Both the position numbers and the translations under genes were made by a program. This document shows positions 11,627 to 23,257 of a stretch of 64,000 nucleotides of DNA, piece after piece. Where the stretch lies: assembly GCF_020166415.1 (NCBI RefSeq), contig NZ_JAIQXV010000001.1:372001-436000 (forward strand), given 5' to 3'. The notes below the pieces were generated by a model that was given only the letters and a program-made list of their open reading frames with translations, was not told the origin of the DNA and ran no database searches. The stretch comes from Deinococcus multiflagellatus (GTDB lineage: Bacteria > Deinococcota > Deinococci > Deinococcales > Deinococcaceae). How positions within the stretch are numbered: the first letter of the stretch is position 1; the number at the start of each line of letters is the position of its first letter.

Positions 11627-11665
11627 TTACGCCTACAGCATAATGGAAGGGCAGCGATTTGTCAA
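11627..11665 (-). promoter_or_regulatory. Sigma-70 promoter and imperfect palindrome for the DUF6745 operon
   Basis: Minus strand TTGACA (11665-11660), a 17-bp spacer and TATGCT (11642-11637): the best consensus promoter in the window. An imperfect 17-bp palindrome TTATGC-N5-GCGTAA (11643-11627) overlaps the -10. It matches 11 of 17 positions of the Deinococcus radiation/desiccation response motif TTATGTCATTGACATAA, including both outer arms, but this is too weak to call a DdrO site. Confidence 0.6.
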
Positions 11666-11687
11666 AGAGGCCACCTTTGGCCAGCGT

Positions 11688-12068
11688 TTACGCGGCGGCC
11701 AGCGCCAGGGCCTGGGGCCAGCGCCGCTGCACCAGGGCCATCAGGTCGTCCAGTGTGGGCGTGGCGCGCAGCTCCTCGGCGGTCAGCCAGGGGTGCAACT
11801 GGCCGCCCTGTGCCACGAACGCTGCGGGCAGGGGCAGGTCAGACAGGCCAAACTGGGCCCGCACCTCATCGCGGTGCAGAAAGGTCACCCGGGCGTTCAG
11901 GCCCTGCAGGAAGGTTCGCCACTCACGCCGCATGCCCAGCGGGCCGTAGGTCACAGCGCACAGCTGGCAGTCGTAGGTGTGCGGCGAGACGGTTTTGTGC
12001 CACAGGTCCTTCAGGCTGTTCAGCAGGCCACCATCGGCGTTGTAGACGAAGACCAGGTGGGGCGCCAT
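11688..12068 (-). CDS. Conserved hypothetical protein (CxxC-containing, 126 aa)
   Basis: Small cytoplasmic protein with no family name I can give. It starts MAPHLVFVYNADGG and contains SPHTYDCQLCAVTYG, a CxxC that could bind metal or act in a redox reaction, and a conserved-looking GMRREWRTFLQGL. The C-terminal half has a pattern like a thioredoxin-fold disulfide protein, but this is weak. GAGG lies just before the ATG. It is on the same strand as the DUF6745 operon but upstream of its promoter. Confidence 0.65.
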   Translation of the reverse strand: MAPHLVFVYNADGGLLNSLKDLWHKTVSPHTYDCQLCAVTYGPLGMRREWRTFLQGLNARVTFLHRDEVRAQFGLSDLPLPAAFVAQGGQLHPWLTAEELRATPTLDDLMALVQRRWPQALALAAA

Positions 12069-12113
12069 GCCTCAGCTTGACACGGCGCCGCTGCTGGCTC
12101 CGTGAATGAAGGG

Positions 12114-12725
12114 TTAGCACACCAGCATCAGCAGGCCGGTCTGGCGTTCAAGGGCAGCGGCCAGTGCCAGTTGCACGTTTGGAAGGACATCCAGGTCCTC
12201 GGGGCGGTCAGGCCCCTGTGGCCCAACCACCTGCAGCTGCGAGGCAAGATGCCGCACCTCGTCGGCCGTCCAGAAGGAAAGCCGGAACACACCGTCCTCA
12301 GAGTAAAAAGGCGCCTGCTGTGGATCACGCAGGATGGGACGACCAGAAGACAGAAAGGCGAGGAGGGCCGCCGCGTGGGGAAATCCACGGGCCGCCAGCC
12401 CAGCCTCCAGGGCTTGGTAGTGGCGAAGATTGACCCAACTGTCCTCCGCAGGTGTCAATACGCCGCGAAAATCGGCGAACAGGCCGTAGTAATCCGTGAG
12501 CAGAAGGTCCTCCAGGCGAGGCTGTGTTCGACTCTTCTGCAGCAGTGCGCCTTAGCCGTGGCTGAGCACCTCATCCAGCAGCGCGACCCGGGCTGGATCC
12601 ACTTCGTCCCCATATTCGTGCTGAATCTCGTCGTACCACGCCCGAAAGTCACGCAGGGGCGAGGCCAGAAAATGCGAGAGCACCCCGTCTGGGGCCGCGA
12701 AAGAAAACCCCACCCGAATCCCCAT
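12114..12725 (-). pseudogene. Hypothetical gene interrupted by an in-frame TAA
   Basis: One reading frame runs from ATG 12725 to TAA 12114 (204 codons) with a single internal TAA at 12554-12552. The first part (57 codons, MGIRVGFSFAAPDG to LLDEVLSHG) and the second (145 codons) are both protein-like in the same frame. The second opens GALLQKSRTQPRLEDLLLTD, continues as DYYGLFADFRGVLTPAEDSW, and has no start codon near its beginning. The simplest reading is a nonsense mutation or a sequencing error in one gene of about 203 residues. Alternatively the first part is a short functional gene. I do not recognise the family. Confidence 0.6.
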
Positions 12726-12805
12726 GTGGTCCGCCTCCCAGATCAGCCTAACGCCTGTCTGTGCTTCTCCCCGCCGGGCCTGCCCCCGTGCCGCTACCTT
12801 GGGGC

Positions 12806-14500
<1,695 letters not shown>

Positions 14501-14510
14501 GGGGGCAGCT

Positions 14511-14543
14511 GCGGGGCGGGGCAGGCGCTTTGCCCCGCCCCGC
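14511..14543. terminator. Bidirectional terminator between ilvD and the 14546 gene
   Basis: GCGGGGCGGGGCA (14511-14523) pairs perfectly with TGCCCCGCCCCGC (14531-14543), 13 bp with a 7-nt loop, between convergent stop codons at 14500 and 14546. Confidence 0.75.
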
Positions 14544-14545
14544 GC

Positions 14546-16282
14546 CTATTCGCGGGTGTAGGTGGTGCCGCCGATATTCAGATTCTTCTTGTCCCTGCTC
14601 CAGTAAAAGGCGTAGGTGCGGGTCACCTCAACGCCGCGCCGGAGTTCCAGTGTGTAGCCGCTGAAGGTGTACGTGCCCCCCGCCCGGGTGGACGGCCCGC
14701 TGGCCGCGCCTGTGGTCACTGCCGCGCCCGTATTCAGGGTGCCGGCCACCCCGCTGTGGCCCAGCCGGGTGAACTGCTGGCCCGGGCCAAAGCGGTAGGT
14801 GTCCTCGCTGGACGCGGTGGCCCCGTTCATCAGGGTGCCCGAGGTGTACGCACTGAAAAAGCGGTAACTGCCGCTGATGGCCTCGTTTTTGCTGGCCGGA
14901 TACCCCAGCGTGCCTTTGCTGGGCACCCAGCGCCCGCCCTCCAGCAGTTCGTAGCCGCCGCCCTGCCGGCGCCACTTGGTCCAGGCTTTCGGCTCGCCCC
15001 TGCGCGAGGCCGCCACGTCCAGATCGTTGGGGCTCCAGCGCAGGTTCAGGTAGGCCGTGCCGTCTTTCAGGAGCAGAATGGTGGTCTCGCGGCCCAGCAC
15101 GTTGATGCCCACGTACTCGTTCTCGTAGGTGTGCAGCAGCCCCTCAATCTGGGCCAGGGTGGGGCCGGCATTGGACTTCAGGCGGTAGCGGTTCAGCCGC
15201 TCGGCCTCGGCCTGCGCCGCCTGCCGGGCCTGGGCCACAGGTGAGGTGCCCTGCGCGGCGCCCGCGTAGCGGCACACGGTCACGCGGCCGTCGCGGTAGC
15301 CGTACGCCTGCTGGCCGTAAATCATGGGAGTGCCGCTGCGGTCGGTGAGCACGCGGAAGATGTTGTACAGCGGCTCGTCGTCGCCCACGCCGTCGTAGCG
15401 GCCATTGGGGCCCAGCAGTTCTGTCAGGTCATCATTGGCGAAGTCGGCCTGGGCCGAGAGCTCGCCTGTGGCGGGCTGATAGCGGTAGGTGCCCTCCAGG
15501 TTCTTCAGGGGGGACACGGCGCCGCTGCTCTGGCTCCGGTACTGCTGGTCGGTCACCCGCACGCCCTGGTCGCTGTACAGGGTCAGGGTGTAGCTGGTCA
15601 GCGACAGCAGGGTCTCGAAATCGTTCGTCTGCTGCATCACGCAGCCGTAGGTGCCCGTTTTCAGGGGCCCACCTCCCCGGTAAGGCGGCTGCCCGCCCGC
15701 CTTGCCCAGCAGGGCCTGCACCCCGGCGCGGGCCAGGGGACTGAAGGCGGTGCCGGTAATGAAGGGGCCGCCGTCGCCCGAGGCAGAAGATACGGCCGGG
15801 GGCGGAGTGACGGGCGCCGCTGGGCCCCGCCGCAGCGCCTGGGTCAGCGCGTACTCCTGCGGGTTCAGGGTGGCCAGATTCACCTGCTCGGTCAGCTGCG
15901 CCTGAATGGTGCGGCAGTCGGCGGCCGGGTTCTGGCTGGCCCGGTCCAGTTCGGCGTACAGCTGGGCGCGGCGTTCCTCGGCCGGGGCGCGCAGCGCGGG
16001 CAGTTGCGCGGCGGCGTGGCGCTGCAGGTACGCTTCGATGCCCGGCAGCCCGGCGGCGGCGCGCCACGCGGCGTAGCCCTGTTCGGTCGTGGCGCGCTGG
16101 GCCGGGGCCACCTTCAGGCACCAGTCACGCACCACGGCGCCCACCTGGGCGGTGGCGTACAGGGTGGCGGCTGCGCGCAGCAGCGCGGGGTCGGGCTCGG
16201 GGCTCTGACCGGCGGCGGGCAGCAGCAAACCGCCGCCCAGCAGCGCCAGCAGGCCAGCGCGGATGGTGTGGGATGTGGGCAT
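14546..16282 (-). CDS. Hypothetical secreted protein
   Basis: 578 residues with signal peptide MPTSHTIRAGLLALLGGG and a likely cleavage after LLLPAAGQ. I do not recognise a family. The N-terminal third (about 25-150) is Ala-rich and helical. The rest is beta-rich with many Gly, Tyr and Thr: GTYRYQPATGELS, DDLTELLGPNGRYDG, and near the end AGGTYTFSGYTLELRRG, which reads like a lipocalin-type barrel. The segment YVGINVLGRETTILLLKDGTAY may begin a second such domain. ATG 16282 has GAGGTG 4 nt upstream. Probably periplasmic or surface. It ends at a terminator shared with ilvD. Confidence 0.68.
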   Translation of the reverse strand: MPTSHTIRAGLLALLGGGLLLPAAGQSPEPDPALLRAAATLYATAQVGAVVRDWCLKVAPAQRATTEQGYAAWRAAAGLPGIEAYLQRHAAAQLPALRAPAEERRAQLYAELDRASQNPAADCRTIQAQLTEQVNLATLNPQEYALTQALRRGPAAPVTPPPAVSSASGDGGPFITGTAFSPLARAGVQALLGKAGGQPPYRGGGPLKTGTYGCVMQQTNDFETLLSLTSYTLTLYSDQGVRVTDQQYRSQSSGAVSPLKNLEGTYRYQPATGELSAQADFANDDLTELLGPNGRYDGVGDDEPLYNIFRVLTDRSGTPMIYGQQAYGYRDGRVTVCRYAGAAQGTSPVAQARQAAQAEAERLNRYRLKSNAGPTLAQIEGLLHTYENEYVGINVLGRETTILLLKDGTAYLNLRWSPNDLDVAASRRGEPKAWTKWRRQGGGYELLEGGRWVPSKGTLGYPASKNEAISGSYRFFSAYTSGTLMNGATASSEDTYRFGPGQQFTRLGHSGVAGTLNTGAAVTTGAASGPSTRAGGTYTFSGYTLELRRGVEVTRTYAFYWSRDKKNLNIGGTTYTRE

Positions 16283-16388
16283 GAACACCTCGGGGCAAAG
16301 TGCAGAGCGGCAGGGAGAGGCAAAGCGCAACTGAGCTGCCGGTCAGCATACCCTGGGCGCGGCCCTGGCCCACCTGCTAAGGTCAGCC

Positions 16389-17852
16389 GTGCCCACGCTG
16401 GTTGACATGGCCACTGGCCGCCTTCAGGGCCTGGACCTCCGGGTGGGCACCCAGGCCGCCCGCACGTGGCTGGGCGTGCCCTACGCCGCGCCCGCCTGTG
16501 GCCCGCTGCGCTTTGCGCCGCCCCAGCCGCACCCCGGCTGGACGGGGGTGCGGGACGCGCGGGCCTACGCCCCGGACGTGCTGCAGCCCCTGGACCCCTC
16601 GGTCACACTGGCCCGGCCTGCCGAGGGCAGCCTGGCCCTGAACATCTGGGCGCCGCCCGAGGGCTGCGGCCACCCGGTGCTGCTGTGGCTGCATGGCGGG
16701 GCCTTTCGCGCGGGCAGCGGGCGCCTGTACGACGGGCGCGAGTACGCCGCCCGGCACGGCGTGGTGGTGGTCACGGTCAATTCGCGCCTGGGGCCGCTGG
16801 GCTACGCCAACTTTGGGGGTCTGTTCGGGGACGAGCGGTTCACCCCCAATGCGGGCTACCAGGATCAGGTGGCGGCCCTGCGCTGGGTGGCGGCCAACAT
16901 CGCGGCCTTTGGCGGGGACCCGGCGCGCATCACGGTGGGGGGGCAATCGGCGGGGGCCGTGGCGGCGGCGCTGATGCTGCGCGATCCCCAGGCCGCCCCC
17001 TGGATCGCCGGGGCCATCCTGCAAAGCGGCACGCTGAATCAGGTGAGTCCCTGGGACAACAGCCTTGCGCTGGCGCAGGCGTATGCCGACGTGCTGGGCG
17101 TGGGCCCGCGCACCGTGGACCGGCTGCTCACCCTGCCGCCGGGCGCGTTCGTGCGGGCGCTGCACCGCCTGGAACAGGTGCGGCCCCGGCGCCTGAATTC
17201 CCGCCCCTTTCTGGACGGCCGGGTGCTGCCGGGCGGCCCAGAGGCCCTGCTGGCGGCCCCGGCGGCCCCTGTGCCGCTGCTGCTGGGCGCCGCCCGCGAG
17301 GACTATTCCCTGTTCGTAAAGGTGCCCGACCGCATCTTTCCGCGCACCGACCGCGCCCTGCTGACCCGGGTGATGGTGCCCCACCTGGCGCCGGGGCAGG
17401 TGCGCGCGGTGCTGGCCCAGTACCCGGACACCCCGGACGGCCTGGTGGCCCTGGGCACGGATCTGTTTTTCCATGTGGGCAACGACGCCCTGCTGGGAGC
17501 CCATCCGCCAGCGGCCCCGGTGTACCGCTACCGCTTCGACTGGGGCACCCGCCTGTTTGGGCTGGGGGCCACGCACGGCATGGACCTGCTGTTTCTGTGG
17601 CCGCGCCCGCTGGGCCACGCCTCGGGGCTGCTGCGTGGGGGCGAGGCCGGGCGCCGCACCGACCTGGCCCGCCAGATGCAGACCGCGTGGGCGGCGTTTG
17701 TGCATCGCGGTTCGCCGGGTCCAGACTGGCCGGCATACTCTGCCCCGGCGCCGCAGGTGGCCGCCCTGTCGCTCTCGGGGCTCACCCTTTCCACGGCAGG
17801 CGAACAGGCCCGGCGCGCCCTGTGGCAGGACACCCTGGTCCCCATGCCCTGA
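16389..17852 (+). CDS. Type-B carboxylesterase/lipase family protein
   Basis: Alpha/beta-hydrolase acting on carboxylic esters. 487 residues, the usual length for the family, no signal peptide seen. It shows WLGVPYAAP and PLRFAPPQPH near the N-terminus, WLHGGAFRAGSG for the oxyanion hole, the nucleophile elbow GGQSAGAVAAAL (Ser at about 194), ILQSGTLNQ, and the His in LGATHGMDLLFLW. The EDCLxLN motif of the family is weakened to GSLALNIW. The GTG start follows TAAGGT with 5 nt between (leaderless). The natural substrate is unknown. Confidence 0.88.
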   Translation: MPTLVDMATGRLQGLDLRVGTQAARTWLGVPYAAPACGPLRFAPPQPHPGWTGVRDARAYAPDVLQPLDPSVTLARPAEGSLALNIWAPPEGCGHPVLLWLHGGAFRAGSGRLYDGREYAARHGVVVVTVNSRLGPLGYANFGGLFGDERFTPNAGYQDQVAALRWVAANIAAFGGDPARITVGGQSAGAVAAALMLRDPQAAPWIAGAILQSGTLNQVSPWDNSLALAQAYADVLGVGPRTVDRLLTLPPGAFVRALHRLEQVRPRRLNSRPFLDGRVLPGGPEALLAAPAAPVPLLLGAAREDYSLFVKVPDRIFPRTDRALLTRVMVPHLAPGQVRAVLAQYPDTPDGLVALGTDLFFHVGNDALLGAHPPAAPVYRYRFDWGTRLFGLGATHGMDLLFLWPRPLGHASGLLRGGEAGRRTDLARQMQTAWAAFVHRGSPGPDWPAYSAPAPQVAALSLSGLTLSTAGEQARRALWQDTLVPMP

Positions 17853-17904
17853 AGGGACCGTGGCCCCGCTGCCCCGCGCAGGGCAGGCTGCTACAGTGGC
17901 CGCT

Positions 17905-19119
17905 GTGAACAGGGCGTGGGGGCGGGTGCTGGCGCTGGGGGCGGCCCTGGGCGGCCTCGCCTGGGCGGCTGAACGTGCGGCGCGCTGGGCCGGGCTGGGC
18001 ACCGTGCGCCGGGCCCGCAGTGCCCAGCCAGGGGTGGGGCTGCTGCTGCAAGGTGGCCCGGACCCCCAGGTGACGCCCCCCCTGCTGAGCGCCTTGCCGG
18101 CGGCCGGCGCCACCGCCACCTTCCTCTTTGACCAGGCAGCCGCCCGCGCCCACCCGGCCCTGGTGCAGCAGGCCGCCCGCGAAGGGCACACGGTGTTGCC
18201 CCTGGTGGGACGGGGGCCGTGGACTGGTCCGTGGGCGCTGGCCCGGCAGGTGCGGGTGGCCCGGCATGACTTCGCGGCCCTGCTGGGCACGCCCCCCACC
18301 CTGTTCGCCCCCGGCCCCGGGGTGAGCCGGGTGGCCGCCGCCCTGGCTGGGCGCTGGAGCGGCCTGACGCCCGTGGTGGGCCAGCCGGGCGGCGCGTGGG
18401 GCGGGCCACTGCGCGGGCGGCGCCCCGGCGCGCTGCTGCAGCGGTCCGGCACCGATCCGGCGGCGGCTGTACACCTGCCCCCACTGCTGGGCAACCTGCA
18501 GGCGCGTGGTTACGAGGTCCGGGGCTTGGACGGGTTGCGGGGCGTGCGGCCTGAGAACTGGCGCGACCTGCCCGCCACCGCGCTGCAAGGGGTGGATGTG
18601 CTGTACGACCGCCTGGGGGGCATCCACCGCATTGGGGGCCACGTCAGCAGCCTCTTCCGGGTGGGCGCGGCGTCCTATCCGCTGGCCGACGTGACGGTGC
18701 CCCATCCCCAGTTGCCCGGGGGCCTCACCATCCGGCGCGGCGAGCGCCTCACCGAGTTTCACCTGGACAGCGCCCGCCTCGTCGAACTGGCCGAGCGGCC
18801 ACTGGCGGGGCGGCGCATTGTGACGCACTCCATTCGGGACCTCGCCGCCGCCCTGCAGGATGACCCGGCCTGCCGCGAGCACCCGGCGGTGTTCAGCATC
18901 AGCATCTTTGCCGACGTGCTGGCGCTGTACGGCTTCACGGTCCTCGACCTGCCGCCCGCGCACCGCCGCCGCCTGACCTGGTGGTCGCGGACCCTGCGCC
19001 GCGCCTACGGGGTCTCTGATCCAGAGAAAGTCCACGTGCCGCGGCTGGCGGTCATGGCCCGCGAGGAGCTGATCCGCCGTCACGCCACCCATCGGGGGCA
19101 TCCAGGGGTGGAAGGCTGA
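17905..19119 (+). CDS. Catalytically degenerate NodB-like deacetylase fused to a YkoP-like domain
   Basis: 404 residues. The N-terminal half aligns by eye with active deacetylases of this window (GPDPQVTPPLLSALPAAGATATF against GPDPQTTPAVLDALKAAGMHATF in the 30815 gene), but the catalytic Asp pair is replaced by Q49-G50 (LLLQGGPDPQ) and the metal H-x3-H is absent (HTVLPLVGRGPW). It should not deacetylate. The C-terminal half (about 230-390), with VDVLYDRLGGIHRI, LTIRRGERLTEFHLD and ALYGFTVLDLPP, resembles the YkoP family of Bacillus. A hydrophobic N-terminus (about 7-25) may anchor it. The GTG at 17905 follows TACAGT with 7 nt between (leaderless). Confidence 0.72.
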   Translation: MNRAWGRVLALGAALGGLAWAAERAARWAGLGTVRRARSAQPGVGLLLQGGPDPQVTPPLLSALPAAGATATFLFDQAAARAHPALVQQAAREGHTVLPLVGRGPWTGPWALARQVRVARHDFAALLGTPPTLFAPGPGVSRVAAALAGRWSGLTPVVGQPGGAWGGPLRGRRPGALLQRSGTDPAAAVHLPPLLGNLQARGYEVRGLDGLRGVRPENWRDLPATALQGVDVLYDRLGGIHRIGGHVSSLFRVGAASYPLADVTVPHPQLPGGLTIRRGERLTEFHLDSARLVELAERPLAGRRIVTHSIRDLAAALQDDPACREHPAVFSISIFADVLALYGFTVLDLPPAHRRRLTWWSRTLRRAYGVSDPEKVHVPRLAVMAREELIRRHATHRGHPGVEG

Positions 19120-19330
19120 ACATCTGGCAGGTTTTGGCTTACTCTAACTGTCATACGGCAGGTCTTTCCCCCCAAGTTCCAGGTGAAACATGACCGTGCC
19201 GTATAAATCCTCACAACGGGCTTGCACCGAATCCACCAGCGGTGGGATAGGCAAAACCCCGGCGCATGGCCACAATACAAGCTGGCGTGTTGTTCTCTCT
19301 TCCCTCTCATTTCTGGCCTGGAGGCCGCCT

Positions 19331-20644
19331 GTGAACCGTTTTCTTCCTCTGCTTGGCGTCACTGCCGCCCTGCTGGCGGGCTGCGCGACCTCGACCTGGA
19401 CCGCGCCGGGGGCCCCCCAGGTGGCCCGGCCCACCACTGTGGCGCGGGTGTCGGTGCTTCCTGGGGACACCCCGGAGACGCTGGCACGCGCCCTGGGCGG
19501 CACCGTGCTGTCATGGCCAGAGGCCGACTGCGCCGAGGCCTGCGTGGCCCTCATTGGCTTAGAGGCGCCCCCGGTGCGCGGCCTGCAGGCCCTGGGTGGC
19601 CGCACGGTGCAGCAGGAAGCCAACCGCGACGTCTTTGGCGGCGGCGGGGCCGTGACAGCCGTCATGAACGGCTCCATGAGCATGTGGGCGGGCGGCTCCA
19701 TGAGTATGTGGGCCGGGGGCTCCATGAGCATGTGGGCGGGCGGCAGCTACGCCATGCTGCCCCAGAACACCGCGCTGTGGCAGAAAATCGGGCTGGAACA
19801 GGCCCAGGGCATGGCCCGCAATCTGGGGTCGGGCGTCACGGTGGCCGTGATTGACAGCGGCATTGACCTGGCGCACCCGGCGTTTGCCGGCGCCCTGACA
19901 CCGCCCTCAACCTGGAAGGATTTCTACGGCGGTGACGCGCGGCCCCAGGAAGAAGGCGTGGCGGGCCAGGGCGCCTACGGCCACGGCACCAACGTGGCGG
20001 GCATTGTGCTGCAGGTGGCCCCGCGCGCCAAAATCCTGCCGCTGCGGGTGCTGGGCCCCGACGGCTCGGGCGACGTGGTGATGGTCGCGCAGGCCATTGA
20101 CTACGCCGTGGCCCAGGGGGCGCGCGTGATCAACCTGAGCCTGGGGAGCGACCAGAACTCGCCCACCGTGCAAGACGCCGTGCGCCGCGCCACCGAGGCG
20201 GGCGTGCTGGTGGTGTCCTCGGCGGGCAACAACGACATGGACCGCCTGACCTCGCCGGCCAGCCTCGCCGAGACCAAGGGCACGCTGGGCAACCACCTGC
20301 TCAGCGTGGGCAGCGTGGACCTGCGCGACCTGAAATCCAGCTTTTCCAACTACAGCACCAACCTGGAACTGGTGGCACCGGGCGAAGCCGTCTCGGCCCC
20401 CGCGCCCGATGGCCGCGTGGCGGCCTGGAGCGGCACGTCCATGGCGGCGCCCATGGTGACGGGCGGGCTGGCCCTGGCTCTGGGCGAACCCCTCAAGGTG
20501 TCCCTGTCAGACCTCAGCCGCAAGATGGCGGATTCGGCCTTCAACGTGTATGCCAATGGCGCCAACAGCGCCTACAAGGATCGCCTGGGCACCAAGGGCC
20601 GCCTGGACCTCCCGGCTTTCCTGACGAGCGTCCTGCGGAACTAG
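19331..20644 (+). CDS. Subtilisin-like (S8) serine peptidase lipoprotein
   Basis: Secreted peptidase, 437 residues. The lipobox LLAGC gives a lipid-anchored N-terminus. A propeptide-like region (about 30-110) is followed by three 8-residue repeats GSMSMWAG (114-137), then the catalytic domain with Asp175 (VIDSGIDLAHP), His218 (YGHGTNVAGI), Asn in SSAGNNDMD and Ser370 (GTSMAAPMVTGG). All triad residues are intact. The GTG start has GGAGG 6 nt upstream, while a frame back to 19190 has no site. It may be cotranscribed with the HD-GYP gene, which starts 5 nt after the stop. Confidence 0.92.
   Translation: MNRFLPLLGVTAALLAGCATSTWTAPGAPQVARPTTVARVSVLPGDTPETLARALGGTVLSWPEADCAEACVALIGLEAPPVRGLQALGGRTVQQEANRDVFGGGGAVTAVMNGSMSMWAGGSMSMWAGGSMSMWAGGSYAMLPQNTALWQKIGLEQAQGMARNLGSGVTVAVIDSGIDLAHPAFAGALTPPSTWKDFYGGDARPQEEGVAGQGAYGHGTNVAGIVLQVAPRAKILPLRVLGPDGSGDVVMVAQAIDYAVAQGARVINLSLGSDQNSPTVQDAVRRATEAGVLVVSSAGNNDMDRLTSPASLAETKGTLGNHLLSVGSVDLRDLKSSFSNYSTNLELVAPGEAVSAPAPDGRVAAWSGTSMAAPMVTGGLALALGEPLKVSLSDLSRKMADSAFNVYANGANSAYKDRLGTKGRLDLPAFLTSVLRN
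19670..19741 (+). repeat. Three 24-bp tandem repeats within the subtilase gene
   Basis: Units at 19670-19693, 19694-19717 and 19718-19741 encode GSMSMWAG three times. The first and third are identical; the second differs at a few third positions or nearby bases. They sit between propeptide and catalytic domain. Confidence 0.9.
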
Positions 20645-20649
20645 GCGGC

Positions 20650-22695
<2,046 letters not shown>

Positions 22696-22758
22696 TCGAG
22701 GCTTTGGCGGCTCGGCTACCGCGGCGCTTCTGTCCTTTGTTGGCGTAGTGAAAGAAGT

Positions 22759-22801
22759 GCGGAACAGAGGTCAGGGCTTGAAAAGCGGGGCAGGAGAAGG
22801 G
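22759..22801 (+). repeat. Dispersed intergenic repeat block, copy 1
   Basis: 35 of 43 positions match 40768-40810, with a shared core GGGCTTGAAAAGCGG. Both copies lie in non-coding gaps. Confidence 0.7.
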
Positions 22802-22824
22802 TCCCAAGCGTTTCATAGCGGTAA

Positions 22825-22947
22825 CCACAAGACCTGAAGGGTTCCCCTTCAGGTCTTGTGGGGCGAACGGAGCGAGTGACCGCGACAGACAGCGGTTAGA
22901 GTTGAGGGGGTCCCTTCATCCCCAGGGCGGAACGGAATACCGCTGTC
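22825..22947 (+). repeat. Hairpin element with GAACGGAGCGAG motif, copy 1
   Basis: A 17-bp perfect stem (22825-22841 with 22845-22861) closes on a 3-nt loop. It is followed by CGAACGGAGCGAGTGACCGCG-type sequence, then GACAGCGGT and ACCGCTGTC as a second inverted pair that ends at 22947. A related copy is at 46475-46601. Confidence 0.75.
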
Positions 22948-23257
22948 AGACGACGTTTTCACCGTTTCGGCCTGCCCGGGTTTGAAACCTGGGCGCACCA
23001 GTGATGATCGGCTCGCCGCCCCTGCTCCACAGAACGATTTGGGACCAAGGCACACCGGGGTGTGGGGCCACCGCTGAGGTCAGACGTGACGCCCGTATGC
23101 CATGCAGGCCGTCCCTATCGAGACAAAACGAAGCCCCAGGGGAACAGCAAGAAGCAGGTCTGCCGGCCACCCCACCGCCTGAAAACTGGTCCGGACCATT
23201 GCGGACACGGCTGGGCAAGCCCGGCCCCTCCCGCACCGCAAGAGGGGGCTCCTTCGG

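Larger units (their letters stand above)
22696..23257. other. 562-bp intergenic region made of nested repeats
   Basis: No convincing gene. It holds a repeat block at 22759-22801, a hairpin element at 22825-22947, a block GACGACGTTTTC at 22949 and a block CTGGTCCGGACCATTG near 23186. The three blocks recur in the same order at 40768-40885, but closer together, so this copy looks interrupted by the hairpin element and by about 200 bp of other sequence. Confidence 0.6.

Noticed and set aside
12455..12652. Short minus-strand frame within the interrupted gene.
   Set aside because: Different frame from both protein-like halves of the interrupted gene and no start signal.
22971..23010. Sequence resembling a tRNA T-arm and CACCA end (GGGTTTGAAACC then GCGCACCA).
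   Set aside because: The T-loop lacks the conserved C, no matching 5' acceptor strand lies 60-75 nt upstream, and no D-arm or anticodon arm can be drawn.
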